From: Cryphonectria parasitica EP155
Lineage: Eukaryota; Ascomycota; Sordariomycetes; Diaporthales; Cryphonectriaceae
Reading direction: 5' to 3'
Length of the DNA: 64,000 bases
Assembly (NCBI RefSeq): GCF_011745365.1
Contig: NW_024468915.1
Coordinates: 722,653-786,652, forward strand
Below are positions 19,678 through 31,198 of this stretch, piece after piece. A program made the translations under genes and the position numbers. Under the pieces are notes generated by a model that made no database searches, was not told where the DNA came from, and worked only from the letters and a program-made list of their open reading frames with translations. The stretch's first letter is position 1; every line of letters starts with the position of its first letter.

Positions 19678-22600
19678 GGTGGGATGTGGATGTGTGTGTG
19701 TAGAGGTGTGTCGTATGTGTCCAGATGTGATTTGTGTGGTGTAAGAACAAAAATATGCTTTGTTGTATCTGTGGTGTGTTTTGTAGGTTGTCTTTGGGAT
19801 GCGAGGAGGATCGTGAACGTTGCCGATCTCGCTCGAGTCCTGGTAAGACGAGTAATTGATAGTGTAAATTTCTTGTAGTGGAGATTCAAACGGTTGCCGT
19901 CAGGGGGAGAAATTGAGAGAGAGAGAGAGAGGGAGGGAGTGAGGAGAGAGACGAGAGGAGTCGACAGGAGGCGGTTTGGATGTAAGTGGTGTTTGTTTCG
20001 GGTGAGAGGAAGAGAGACGAGGAATGTTGCCTAGGCGTGAGACGGTCACGATATGTGGTCAGCAGTGGCTACGGAAGCTGTTGTCCAAGGAGGGATTCAG
20101 TAGTCACGAGGACGGGAGAGAGGAGGAGAAGGAGGAAGAAGGGAAAGGGCCGTCAACAGTAGAAGAAGGAGGAGGACAGACGGGGCGGGCAAAGGGGAGG
20201 AGGAGCGGTCGGGCCAAGATGAGGACCGTTGCGACGCTCAACTGGGGCTGGCACGAGGCGAGCCAGGACCAAAAGCACAAGGGCCCTTAACTAGTAAAAG
20301 GTCCAGTGTAGGCCCAGGGCCAAGACCAAGGCCCAGGCCCTGCGAACCAGTCCCAGACAGCATGTGCAACTGCACCTGCACTGCATGGTGCAGGTCACGC
20401 CCCTGTGTGGAGCCCAGATGTCTAGGTGTTAGTGTTAGTGTTAGTGTGTGGGTGCTATGGTACATAGTACAGCAGGTACAGTAAAGGTGGCCCCCGGTCC
20501 GGGTGTGGACACCCTTAGACACCACCCCCTAGACTTCCGAAGGGGGGGGGGGGGTGGGGGCAAGGGACACCTGCAGCCGCCAGTATTCAAAGTGCCTGCA
20601 GGGACCAGGCCAGGTATCGCATCACCAAGTCCACTGACCACAGACAAACTCTCAATGCACCTGAACATCTGATGTGATTTTGATCACTGTACCTGCACAC
20701 CTGCACTGCAGGTCATGAACCCTTAGATCCAATGCAAGGACTATCTTTTCCTGGTTGTGTTAAAAGCATAAAGTGACAAGAAAAGCATGGTCAGGCTATA
20801 AGGATGGAACTATAACTTTGATCCATACTGACAAGTTATTACATGTACATGATATGCTTCTATTGACTTCTCTTGACATGACATAACATGACATTCTCAT
20901 GACAAGCCATGAACCTCTCCTCATTTTATTCCAGGGCTAGAGTCAGGAAGGTCCAGGTCCCCTCCCACCCCTCTCTCGTGTTCAGGCATGCCTTTCAAAG
21001 CCCTAACCCCCTGGATCAGATCCCATCATCAGAAAAATGGACCCCTTTTCCTTTTTCCTTCTTCTTTTTCTTTATTGATCACCCCAGTGTTTCGTCATCC
21101 TTTTGGTGGCTGCCGACATAGACCATGGCCAGGTCAGGGCTCTGACAAGCCAGCCCGACACGGCGTTACAGCCTCAAATCCTCCAAGCAGCCCTCCTGAC
21201 CTCCTCGTTCTCGCTTTATTCAATTCCCTTGCCTTACAAATAATTTACCCTGACATTAAGATCATCACAAAAAGACTGATCCATCCAGATACCCATATTC
21301 ATTTTACTTTGTATTTTTCCCCCCTCCTGTTGTGCTTGTCTCTCGCCTCTTTCTTTCTTCTTTTTTTTTCTTCTTTTTTTCGTGTCCCTCCCCATTCAGA
21401 ACAAGGGGGCTTTACTTGTGCATACAAGTACAACGTTTGCCATGTCACCCTTGCTTTGAATATTTCATCTGCACAACCCACCATCCCCCCCACCTGCCTT
21501 TGTAATAATCTTACTTTTGAGACAGTCGTGTGTGCTTGTTGTTCATGCAAACTTCCTTTCTCTCCCCACAGCACCCAAGTACGAGATAGATGGACACACC
21601 CACACCCGCAGCATAACACAAAGACCAAGAAAGAGGAGAAAAGATTCTAGACCACATGCCACGACATGGGATGGTGGGATGAGGCAAGAGACGGTGGACT
21701 GTTCTAAGCCAACCAACGACTCCTTCGGTGGCCGGCCGGCCTTTGCCTTGACATGGCCGCTTCTCCAGGCCGCCCACACACGCCATCTGCTTCTTGTTAT
21801 TCGCCTGGCTGGTCTGCCTGATCGATGCTCGCCCCGGTGGACAACTAACCAAGCCGACTATGGCTATTATGCGCTGGACAAGGCATCGTCGCGCGCCCGG
21901 CCTGTCCATTCCCAACCAAGCCTCGACTCTAGTATCTACCGCAACCGCTCGCCCGCCCTGTTTGTTTTGTTGCTTTAGACTTTGTCTCGCTCGTCGGCGT
22001 CTGAACCAGGGTATCATCGTTAATTCTGGTTTTTTTTCTTTTGTTCTCTCCTCTTCTCTCTTGTCTTGTAAGAAGGTCTCGGAAGAAGAGTGGTTCTGGT
22101 TTCAAATCCTCATTCTCGTGGCCTATTCTTTGGTCTGGGCTTGTCAGGCAAAAGAGGATGCAGATACCATCGTTTCCCCGCCCACCGCCTTTTCTTTTTC
22201 CTTCGTCTATTGCTTCCCTTCTGACTCCTCCTCCTCCACATGGTCACTTGGGACCTGTCCAATCACAGCACGCCACAGGCCTATCTGGCTTTGCTGGCGT
22301 GCACCTTCGCTCCCCACGGCCGCCGCTCCCACGGCCGCCCTCCCCTCCAAGTGCTTCCCGGAGCGCCGAATGGGAGCTCAGCGCCGGGGTTATTCCTGCC
22401 AGAGCATCCTCCCGGCCAGACCGGCAGACCCGTTCGCCTCCTTGCTTTGCTTGTGTGCTCCTCTTGCTGCTTCTTTCCCCCTCTTTTTTCTCCTTCCTCC
22501 TCCACACGCTCTCTTACGCACACACACGCACACGAACGACATCATATTGGTCGCCCCCCCTTTTGTGAATCCTCCGGCCTGTTCACAAGACCACCCACCA

Positions 22601-23975
22601 CCCAACCAACCTCCTTTCCTCTTTGTCGTTGTCATTCTCTTGACGCTGATTAGTTATTACCTTGCAGCGCCCGTCCGATGTGTACGTATGTAGTCATCAC
22701 CACCTGCAGCAACAACCTGATTTTTTCCCTTTCTTTCCTTTTTGAACACCGTTGTAGATGACGCCAATAGTGCATCTTTGATCTGCATGTCACCCACCGC
22801 CCCCGGAAGGGAAGAAAATTAAGAAGAAAAGCCAAAGAAAAAGGTGGTGTAGGCGGCCCGTTTCGGGGACCTTTTCTTCCTTTTTCTTCCTCCTTTTGTT
22901 CGTCCGGGCTTCCGCTCTCTTCCTGGCAGAGCTGGACCAAAACCAAAAGACGACATGCACCACCGCACCAGCCGGGTTACAATCTCACACCTCGCCCCTC
23001 CTTGAATACGCCGTCTAACCGATAACGCCATTGCATGTCCTGAGTGCATACGCCTCCTCTTTTTTTTCTTTTTCTTTCTTCTTCTTGGTCATTCTCCCTC
23101 ATTTGAAACCTGCTCGTGCTTTTTTGGCCAAAATGAGACTGATCATCAGCAAGCCGCGAAGAAGAAGAAAAAAAAAAGGCAGGGATGAGACTTTTAGAGA
23201 CATGAGACAAGGTAAAACGGCAGGCAGGAAGGCGGAAGAGGGCCCGTCCCGCAGGCCAAAGTAAGCCTGTTGTAGCTAAAGCTGAGTTACCGGCGTTGTG
23301 GGATGCTGCACGAACACACACCCAGACACACAGTACACACCAAGCCATGCCCACAATGGAAGCAATAATCTGGCCCTGTTTTCCACCTCTTCCACACAAT
23401 TTACTTTCTCTCCCCCTCTCTTTCCACGAACGAAAGCCGAGCATGTGGCGCTGGGTTGCAGCGAGATCGTTCAGCAGCCGTCTTTTGTCCAGCAGCAGCC
23501 TTCATGTGATCGATCAGTAACATGTCCCAGCCATGCACATACCCACATCATAGCCAGCCTAGTTAGTCTTACATCACTCCATTCATCATACATGACTGCC
23601 TTACCAACCTCCTGCTCCTCCCCCCCGGCCCGGCCGCCGGAACCGGCCAGCGCGTGGCGAGAATGGGTGGATCCTTCCGAGGAGACGGGCGTCGAGTTGA
23701 GTTGCTTTTGCTTGCCACCCTTCCCCGGCCACTCTTTGTCACCCGGCCGTCCAAGGACTGGGAGAGGGGCTGGAAGGTCATCATATCATCATCGTTGTCA
23801 TCATCATCATCATCATCACTTCGCTGCCTGTATGCTGATGGCATGACTCTTCTCACTTCTGTTTGGTTCGACTTTGGTCGCCTTGGTCGGGACTTGGGGA
23901 GGGCTTTTTGTAGGTAGCTGCAGTGTGTGGCTGGATAGATTTGACCATCAGAGTGTAAAACAAATAAACCAAGAA

Positions 23976-23980
<5 letters not shown>

Positions 23981-24026
<46 letters not shown>
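23981..24026. repeat. (GA)23 microsatellite
   Basis: 46 bp of uninterrupted GA dinucleotides in the gene-poor region. Confidence 0.95.
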
Positions 24027-24029
<3 letters not shown>

Positions 24030-24555
24030 AAGGGTTGTACCGCCAGCAACTCGCTGGATTTTGTCATAGAACGCACATAGCCGTCACTATACTCACGCCA
24101 AAATGCTATCTACCGTGTCCAATCACCTATGCTAATCCTCATAAAACGCCCAAGACAAAGAACCCTCGTACAAGAACTTTCATCCTCCAGCTGCCCTTCC
24201 CTGCCTCCATACTTACAAACACCGTACTGCACTGGACAAAAAAACCATCATCCTCAAGCCCAGTCCACCACACCCAACATCACACAACGACCAAGCAAAC
24301 CCCCCCCCCCCCCCTTCCCCCTTTCTACCCTCATCCTCAACACCACCAAACCCCCGCCCCCAGCCCCAGCCAACATACAAGGACCGTCCATCAACTCAAG
24401 TCTTCTCGGGATCAAAATTTTTTTCAGTTTATCTGTCGGGCAATCGGCTTTACACCCCACCACAGCCGTGCCCTCACCCGGCCCGGAGCCGAAGCCCCAT
24501 TTCCCCATCTCTGTTTAGAAATCTTTCTGGCGGCCTGCTTGCCTGCCTGTTCATA

Positions 24556-24556
<1 letters not shown>

Positions 24557-24589
<33 letters not shown>

Positions 24590-24590
24590 T
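24557..24590. repeat. (TTTC)n microsatellite
   Basis: About eight tandem TTTC units, followed by GGCT repeats. Confidence 0.9.
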
Positions 24591-25362
24591 GGCTGGCTGG
24601 CTGGGAGAGCATGCAGCATAAGCGATGCATGGTGATTGACATCTTGTGGCTGTTACATGCTTCTCGATTCAGTGGATAGACTGGAAAATAGTGTTGACAG
24701 CGTAGAATAACCATTTTCTTTTATTGTCCCTGCACAGGTCACGGCTTCATCGCTCATGAGAAGAGGCGAAAGGTAAACATGTGTCGAATCCTCTAGTATT
24801 GATCGCACCTCTTTGACATGAATGTTATGACAACAATTATCATCAGTGGACACAAGAGACAGCAAGTTCAAGTCTTGAAGCAGCCTCATGCAGGCGCCCG
24901 TTCATTTATGCAATAGTAGACCAGAAATCAATATCAGCAGCAGTAAGCTAGCCCGTTTGTCCTCCATATCCCAAAGACATCTCTACAAAGGTATCGTTTC
25001 TCGTAAGAAGGTAACAACAACAAAAAGTCATGACCCATTCCATCAAGCCATCGCAAACATTTTCCATCCCAGACGCTATATCGAATCGCTCCGCTAAATC
25101 GCTCCGCTACTAGGGAAAGGAAGAAATAAAAAAGAAAAAGAACAAATAGAACCCCAGTTGCAGTGCGATTTCATGTTCAGTTCCTTGCGTCGTGGTCGTC
25201 CTGCATCTCATATGTCTATCTCGTCATGCTTCCCGTAAGCATATAAAAATCACCTAACCTCTTCCCGCTTGTTTCTCCAGAGTAGAGATGTAAAAGACCA
25301 GGACAAGAAGTAGGATCGAAAATGTGAAGAAGGGGGAGAAAAAATAGATCGTAATAGCATCA

Positions 25363-27510
25363 TCACAACGGCGGGCTGTCCTGCGTCCAGGGTGTTTCGG
25401 CAGGATATCTCCTTCCCCCAACGCCCTTGATGCCGGGACTCGCCGTCCTGTCTGACGGCCTCTCATCCAGCGGCCCGCCGCGTCGCCTCCTCTCATCAGG
25501 ATACCGGTCTCGCGGGTCCATCTCGTACCGCTGCCTATCCCTGTCGAGCCTGTCCACATCGGCGTGGCTGCTCGTCCGCCGCGGGTTGATGTCCGGCCGG
25601 TGCGGGTACCTGGCCTCCTGCTTGCCGTCCCGCCTGCTTCGTGGTCTGTCTCGGACCGCGTCCTCCCAGTCCGGCAGGTCATCCCTTCCCCGCCGCGCCG
25701 CACGTGGTTGTTGGTGTTGTTGCTCCCTGTCTCGGTCCCGATCCCGCTCGTACTCCCGCTCGCGCCGCCTTCGGTCCCTCGCTCGGCGGTGGCGCTGCTC
25801 TCGCTCCTGTCCCGAGTCCGTCTCGCCCTCATCTTCGTCGTGCGACCTACGGCCCAGGCGTAGACTGTCCCGTGAGCTCGCCCCGCCGGCCGCCACATTG
25901 CCGCTGCTGGAGCCGGGGCTCTTGCGCGACGGCCGCTCCATGGGCGAGGCGAGGGGAAAGATCCCAGAGAGCTTCTCGCTCGCCCAGTCTTTGGCCCTGT
26001 CGAAGCCCGCGCTCTTTCTGCGTGCCCCAAGATTGTAGTCCCCGGTTCGTAGCTTGGCGCCGCCGTCTGCGTTCGGCACAGCCAGAGGCGTGCCACCCGG
26101 CGGGCCTGTGGCGGGCACAGCGACGTATCGAGGGATGATCTTGGGGCTGCGGTGAGGTAGCGTCCTGTGCTGCTCAGAGCTCCGCCTGCCAGTGCGCGGG
26201 CTGATGTCGTCGTCCAGGTCGGAGTCGTCGGTGCTCGGCCTGCGCGGGTGGGAGTGCCACCGGGCTGCTGAGGGTCTCGGAGGGTTCAGGTGCGCTGAGG
26301 AATGTGGTTCGTGGGGAGAGGGATAGTCAGAGAAGGAACGTCGGCGGGCCCTCTCATCCGGCGACAGGCCGCCATGCCGCATCCGCTCCGGTATGTCGGG
26401 GTCAATACGCACCCGGGCGCCGCCGCCGCCTCTGGGATATCGTCCAGTGTCGCCTGGGCTTACATGACTGAAGGGGACACTGCGGTGGCTGAAGTAGTCC
26501 GTCGCGCCTCTCGAGCCGGCGGGGACGTGTGAGAAGCCGGCGTTGACCCGATCGGCCGCAGGTGCGAAGGCAGGTCTGGGTGACGACGTCGACGACTGCT
26601 CCTCCTTGGGCGTGGCCATCTCCCTCAGCTTTTCGCCGCAAGCCGCATGCCAGGCAGTGATGTCCGGGTCGGGCTCGGAGGGGAAGGACAAGGCGGAGAG
26701 GTCCTTGGGGAAGGGCTCGCCGGTGTCGGGGTTCTTGAGATCCCACTTCCTCACGGCGGCGAGGATCAAGGGCACATCCTCGTCGGGGGTGAGCAGAATC
26801 TGGATCGACTCCCAGCGCACGAAGCCCTTGAGGGTCAGGGCAGGGACGGAGGGCTGTTCGTAGTCATTCTCGGTGGGCTCGAGGGTGTGACGGCAGCCAA
26901 AGACCTGCCATATGTACGAGATAGATTCGTGGGGGGCGTTGAGAAAGAGTTCTGTTTGTGCGACAAGGCAGTCGACTGTGTCAGCAGGCCTCTTTCTTGC
27001 GGTGTGTATATGGACATAATTCATGCAAAGCTTCTGTCGACCATCTCACTCACTGTCGTAGTCTCCTCCCACGGCCTTGTAGAAGGCGGCGAGCTTGCTA
27101 GGCTTCAGCACACGGTCGTTCTCCTCGCCAACATGATCGATCTAGAGGTGCGAAAGGGACGAGAGCCATGATGTCAGCCTACGTTGACCCAGCACCAGTT
27201 GGTAAAGGGGAGGAGGGGTAGTGGGGCTAAGGAGTGAGGGCGCGCTCACGATATACTGTCCGATGGCCCGCAGCAGGGCGTCGAGAACCTTGGTTGGCGT
27301 CTTGTTGGGCTCGAAGAGGTAGCCATAGTAGTTGCTGCTGCTGCTGCTGCCACCGCCGCCCTGCGGAGTGGGAATGTCGGATGGTGCTGGTGGCTGCTGC
27401 TGGGGCGGTGATTGAGCTGACGCTGCTGCCGCTGCCGCCGCCGCCGCTGCTGGTGGTGGTGGTGGTGCAGGGGGTTTCTTGGGAATGGACTCGGCGGCGG
27501 TAGTGGCCAT
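25363..27510 (-). CDS. DUF7514-domain protein
   Basis: Three exons on the minus strand: 27510-27250, 27141-27054 and 26951-25363, giving 645 aa. Introns are 108 and 102 bp with GTGAGC and GTGAGT donors. A poly-Pro/Ala/Gln N-terminus leads into the conserved block: YYGYLFEPNKTPTKVLDALL, then KPSKLAAFYKAVGGDYD across exon 2, then FLNAPHESISYIWQVFGC and ALTLKGFVRWESIQILL. This is the fungal DUF7514 domain as I know it, of unknown biochemical role. From about residue 230 the protein is a disordered, Arg/Asp/Pro-rich tail with RDRDR-type runs, reminiscent of RNA-processing scaffold proteins. That resemblance is compositional only. The frame crossing each intron was checked. Confidence 0.85.
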
Positions 27511-28543
27511 TGTGATGCGCTCCTCGGCGACGGGTTGATCATGAGGGCGGGCGTGCTCGAGCTCGGGCGGTCAGCGACAACAGCGGCGGCGGGGCTCCAC
27601 TGGGGACTGGCAGCGTCATCGGGCAGCTTCGACCAACTGACGGTGGATTCGAGATGCAGTTAATAATGAGTTATCGATTTCGAGAAAGTGGGAAAATTGG
27701 GGACTGGGCCAAAAGCTGTGTACGGTATGGCAAGAGAGCAGAGAGTGCTGCCTGTGCTTGTGCGCGATGAGTATCGAAGGTGCAGCAGAATGAGAAGAAG
27801 AGGAGGAGGAAGAATAAGAAAAAAGAAGAAGAAGAAGAAGAAGAAGAGAGCAGTAAGAATAGGCAAAAGAGGGAAGAAGAGTGTTTTGTTGTCTTACTGC
27901 TGAACCTCAGCTGCAGCAGCAGGCGTTTCTAAACTGGGACATTGGGCTCCAGGTGAGAGAGCAGGTGCTTGCTGCCTTGCGGCTTGTGACTTGCGGCGTG
28001 CAGGCGCGAGGCGGAGGCATGGCATGCCCCACTGCTGTGGGTGTAAGCGGTTGCAGGCGGTTAGCAGTTGTGCAGGTGCTGCTGGACCCTAGGCTGTTAG
28101 TACTGTGCAACACTGACTGAACGGTCCAGGTCAGTATCACCCACTAACAACGGCCTTGATCAGGGTATGGTATTTCGATCACCAGCTGCACATGTCAATT
28201 TGGACTTTACTTAGGCAACACCCTGGTTCTCCCCGATTACTCAAGTCCGTCAGGTGTCTCGACAGGCAGCAAATCGGGCCATGATGAATAGATGAATTGC
28301 ATTTTTATGTATTTGTGTGGGCGTGTGCCAATTCCTGGAGGGTCACTGTTTGGCCACTCATCCATCTACAAGGCGAGTAGTTTTTCTTTCTCTTGCTCGA
28401 CGACACGATTATGCAAGAGCAAAGTTATACACGATTTACTTCCTTTCCCCACGTGTTCTTACACTTTGCAATCTATTTCACATGCTCTCTCACCTCATGT
28501 TCCACTACATAGAGCCACAATGTCCCCCAAATCACACACAGCC
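27511..28543. other. Intergenic region
   Basis: 5' region of the DUF7514 gene and 3' flank of the DUF1772 gene. Contains an AAG-rich tract at 27820-27848. No gene seen. Confidence 0.55.
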
Positions 28544-29106
28544 TCACCCCAACAAGCCCCAGAGTCCAACCACTGCACCAGCCAGCGGGAAGAACGACCT
28601 CACCAAGTTCAGGTCCTTCCACCGCAACAATAACCCCTCAAGTGCCTCACTTCCCACCGTGGCCGCACCACTGGCGACCTCAAGCAGCACCTGGTTCGTC
28701 GCATCCATAAAGACCAAGGTGAACGGCACGATACCCACGGTGAGCGCCGCCGCGCCCACGAACAGCTGCCAGCCGCTGCCGCGTGACCTGTGCTGCGCGT
28801 AGGCGAGGTAGCCGTAGCCTAGCAGCGAGAGCGCGGCGGCTTGGGGGCCGAGGACTTTGCCTCTGTTGTAGATGCCTGCCCACTGCTGTGCAAGGGCCTG
28901 TGTGCTGATGGGGCTGGTGGTAGAGGAGGTGGAGAACGATAGGAGGCCAGGGACGGCGAGGATAGAGAGCATGGCTTGGCCGCCTGGGAAGAGGAGATCA
29001 GCTGGTGCAAGGCTGTGTGTAAGAGTGTGAGCGTACCTGAGTTCCATGCTGCTCCTAGAATGCCCACCGTGGCAGCGATGGTGGTTGCTGTAGGGAGGCC
29101 AGACAT
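28544..29106 (-). CDS. DUF1772 integral membrane protein
   Basis: Two exons, 29106-29037 and 28983-28544, give 169 aa; the intron is 53 bp (GTACGC donor, CCCAG acceptor). The family is a small four-helix membrane protein. Visible segments are ATTIAATVGILGAAWNSGG, AMLSILAVPGLLSF, the diagnostic block WAGIYNRGKVLGPQAAALSL, LFVGAAALTVGIVPFTLVF, and FFPLAGAVVGLWGLLG. Some members act as anthrone oxygenases in polyketide clusters, but no polyketide synthase is present here, so I infer no such role. Confidence 0.85.
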
Positions 29107-29595
29107 TTTCGATGGCGAGACGTGAGTTTTGTTTGAGGACAATGTGTCGGTTTAAAGGAAGAACAATATATATAAATATGTATATATAACAGATATAGAT
29201 ATATATGTGTGTATGATGAATAAAACAATGATGGGCACGACCACACTACTTGACAGCAAGTAATAGATTGCGAGGACTTGGCAAATTCCTGCTCTTTTAT
29301 ATTCCAAAGGTTCTCCACATGGGTTTTCTTCACACAAGTCTAAGATCATCCTATTCTTGGAGGTATCCGCCGGTCCCCCCCCCCCGGATAGTATGGCGGC
29401 GCCCCAAACGTCAATATTACGGATCGGTGCAATGCGGCCTCAACGGCCCTCCAAATGTCCGAAAGGGGGCACCTCCGTGCACACCGATGCCACAAGGCTC
29501 AGATTACTCATTCGGGCCAAATCGGGCCCAGCTTGGTAGTATTGTCGGGTCTCTCTCTCTCTCTTTCTTTTTATTTGGTGTCTATCCTACCCACG
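29107..29595. other. Intergenic region
   Basis: AT-rich TATA-type simple repeats at 29165-29215 precede the DUF1772 gene. A C run lies near 29370. No gene seen. Confidence 0.55.
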
Positions 29596-30384
29596 TCATA
29601 TCTGCTCCTTTTTCTGCTCTGCCCCTCGGGTCTTAGGGAAATACCGAAATGCAGCCAACTCGATTACCTTTTCTGGATCCTCTTTATGTTTCTCTTTCAG
29701 CACAGCAAATTTCTCAAAACCAAGCTTCTCTACTATGCGATAGCTCGCCGCGTTGCTCGAGTCGACGATGGCAACCAGCTGTTCCCGGCTCACCATGCCG
29801 GACCCGTCCTCGTCCACCACCTCGCCTGCTAGGGTCTTCGCATTCACAGACAACTCGATGGGCATCCTGTCGAGATCCTCCCACATTGACAGGAACGCAC
29901 GCACAAACTCCGTCGCCAGGCCTGTACCCCAGTACTCTTTCCTGAGCAGGTACCCGAGCTCCGGCCACCCGTACGAACCCTCCTCGTTCTTCACCTCCGA
30001 ACACACATCACCGTTGGCAGCAGTAGTGTTGGTGGTGTTGATAGTGTTCATCTTGTGCACGCCGCCAATGCCAATGAGTGTGCCGCCGCCATCCTCGTCC
30101 CCCGCCAGGCAGATGGCGCAGTTGAAGGTCTCGATGTCGTGCGGTGGCAGGAACTGTGCCAGCTTGGCCGCCGTCTCGTCCTTGTGGGCGACTGGGCGTC
30201 CGGCTGCGGTCCACCTCATGACCTCGGGCTGAAGCTGCAGCTCGTAGAGGGCATCGAGGTCGGAGGGGGCGAGCGGTCGCAGGTAGAGGCGAGACGTGGA
30301 GACGGGGTGGCGGGCTGCGGAAGAGGGCAGGCGAGGGAGGGTGGTGCGGACGTTGGTCCAGGAAGAGGCAGTATTGGATGCCAT
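29596..30384 (-). CDS. GNAT-family N-acetyltransferase (RimJ/RimL-like)
   Basis: A single exon of 262 aa. Start MASNTASS (30384) was chosen over the longer frame because the upstream codons encode a Phe/Lys-rich UTR-like stretch. The fold is clear: STSRLYLRPLAPSDLDALYE is strand 1/helix 1. The acetyl-CoA loop is ELGYLLRKEYWGTGLATEFV (R/Q-x-x-G-x-G type). NAASYRIVEKLGFEKF is the late helix-strand typical of RimL-like enzymes. Short low-complexity inserts (NTTNTTAANGD and VVDEDGSG) are probably surface loops. Substrate is unknown; members acetylate protein N-termini or small amines. Probably cytosolic. Confidence 0.88.
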   Translation of the reverse strand: MASNTASSWTNVRTTLPRLPSSAARHPVSTSRLYLRPLAPSDLDALYELQLQPEVMRWTAAGRPVAHKDETAAKLAQFLPPHDIETFNCAICLAGDEDGGGTLIGIGGVHKMNTINTTNTTAANGDVCSEVKNEEGSYGWPELGYLLRKEYWGTGLATEFVRAFLSMWEDLDRMPIELSVNAKTLAGEVVDEDGSGMVSREQLVAIVDSSNAASYRIVEKLGFEKFAVLKEKHKEDPEKVIELAAFRYFPKTRGAEQKKEQI

Positions 30385-31198
30385 TTTGGTGAGTTTGAAT
30401 ATTTGGCTGAAATGAGTGGTGTGCAAGTCTTTTTGTAAGTAAGCGAGTGAGTGACTTGGAGTGCAAAGGCTCAAGAAAAAGAAAGGTGAGCAAATCATGT
30501 ACGGTAAGTATTTTCTTTTTTTTTTATTCTGACCCAACTACAACAAAGGCACACCATTTATGATTATCTACTGACTCTCTCTTTCTTTTTGTAATCTTGT
30601 CCTCACCAATTCTCAGTGGAATGAGTCAAACTTTCGCTCATTTTCCCCCTCCATTTTGCGTTTCTTTTATCCAACACTTCAAATCCACTATAAACCAGGA
30701 TTACACTTCGAGGGTGGACTTATCGTCGTTGATATCTTAGCGTGAAATCCTCCCATTGTGCCCACCTTTTTTAGTCCCTCCTTCCCTCCATCGCTACTGC
30801 CTACACCCGGAGCGGTGGTAGTGGGCCCGCTGGACGGGATCTCGGACCCGAGAAGGAACTATCATCATCATCATCAACGGCCGCCTTGGGTGAACACAGA
30901 ACTCACTTTGCTTTTGCACACAAGGCTCGATGCAAACGCACTGACGCCCTGCACTCTCTCAAGCCAACGCACACACAAGACAAGGTGTAGAGACCTCAAG
31001 AAGAGTCATCACATGTTGACTTTGACACATACACGACCTCCTTGACCTAATCGATCCTCTTCTTTTTTGTTATAATTTCCTTGCCCATCACCACTCTCAT
31101 CGTCACCATTCTCTCTCACACCATCCTCCTCCTTCTCATGCTCACTTCTTTCATCCACCCCCATCGGTGACAAGGCTGCTGCCCCTTGTCCCTTCGAG
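30385..31198. other. Divergent promoter region
   Basis: 5' regions of the GNAT gene (-) and the Zn2Cys6 gene (+). The leader before 31199 is CT-rich, as is common for fungal regulators. Confidence 0.55.

Larger units (their letters stand above)
19678..25362. other. Gene-poor 5.7-kb region
   Basis: Upstream of the minus gene at 19677 and downstream of the DUF7514 gene. It is pyrimidine-rich with many mono- and dinucleotide tracts (G run near 20541, C run near 24301, GA tract near 24000) and repeated GGTGCAG/CTGCAC words at 20370-20715. Long plus-strand frames at 20988-21650 and 21794-22693 are composed of low-complexity Ser/Leu/Phe/Pro and share no family features, so I do not call them genes. 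A long 5' leader or non-coding transcript is possible but not shown. Confidence 0.5.

Noticed and set aside
20427..20450. GTTAGT tandem copies as an interstitial telomere
   Set aside because: Only about three units of TTAGTG, not TTAGGG; treated as a simple repeat.
20988..22693. Two long plus-strand frames (220 and 299 codons) as genes
   Set aside because: Their translations are low-complexity Ser/Leu/Phe/Pro from CT-rich DNA, with overlapping open frames on both strands and no family features or clear splice context.
23569..23979. 136-codon minus-strand frame with a poly-Asp tract
   Set aside because: The Asp run comes from a CAT/ATC microsatellite; the remainder shows no conserved block.
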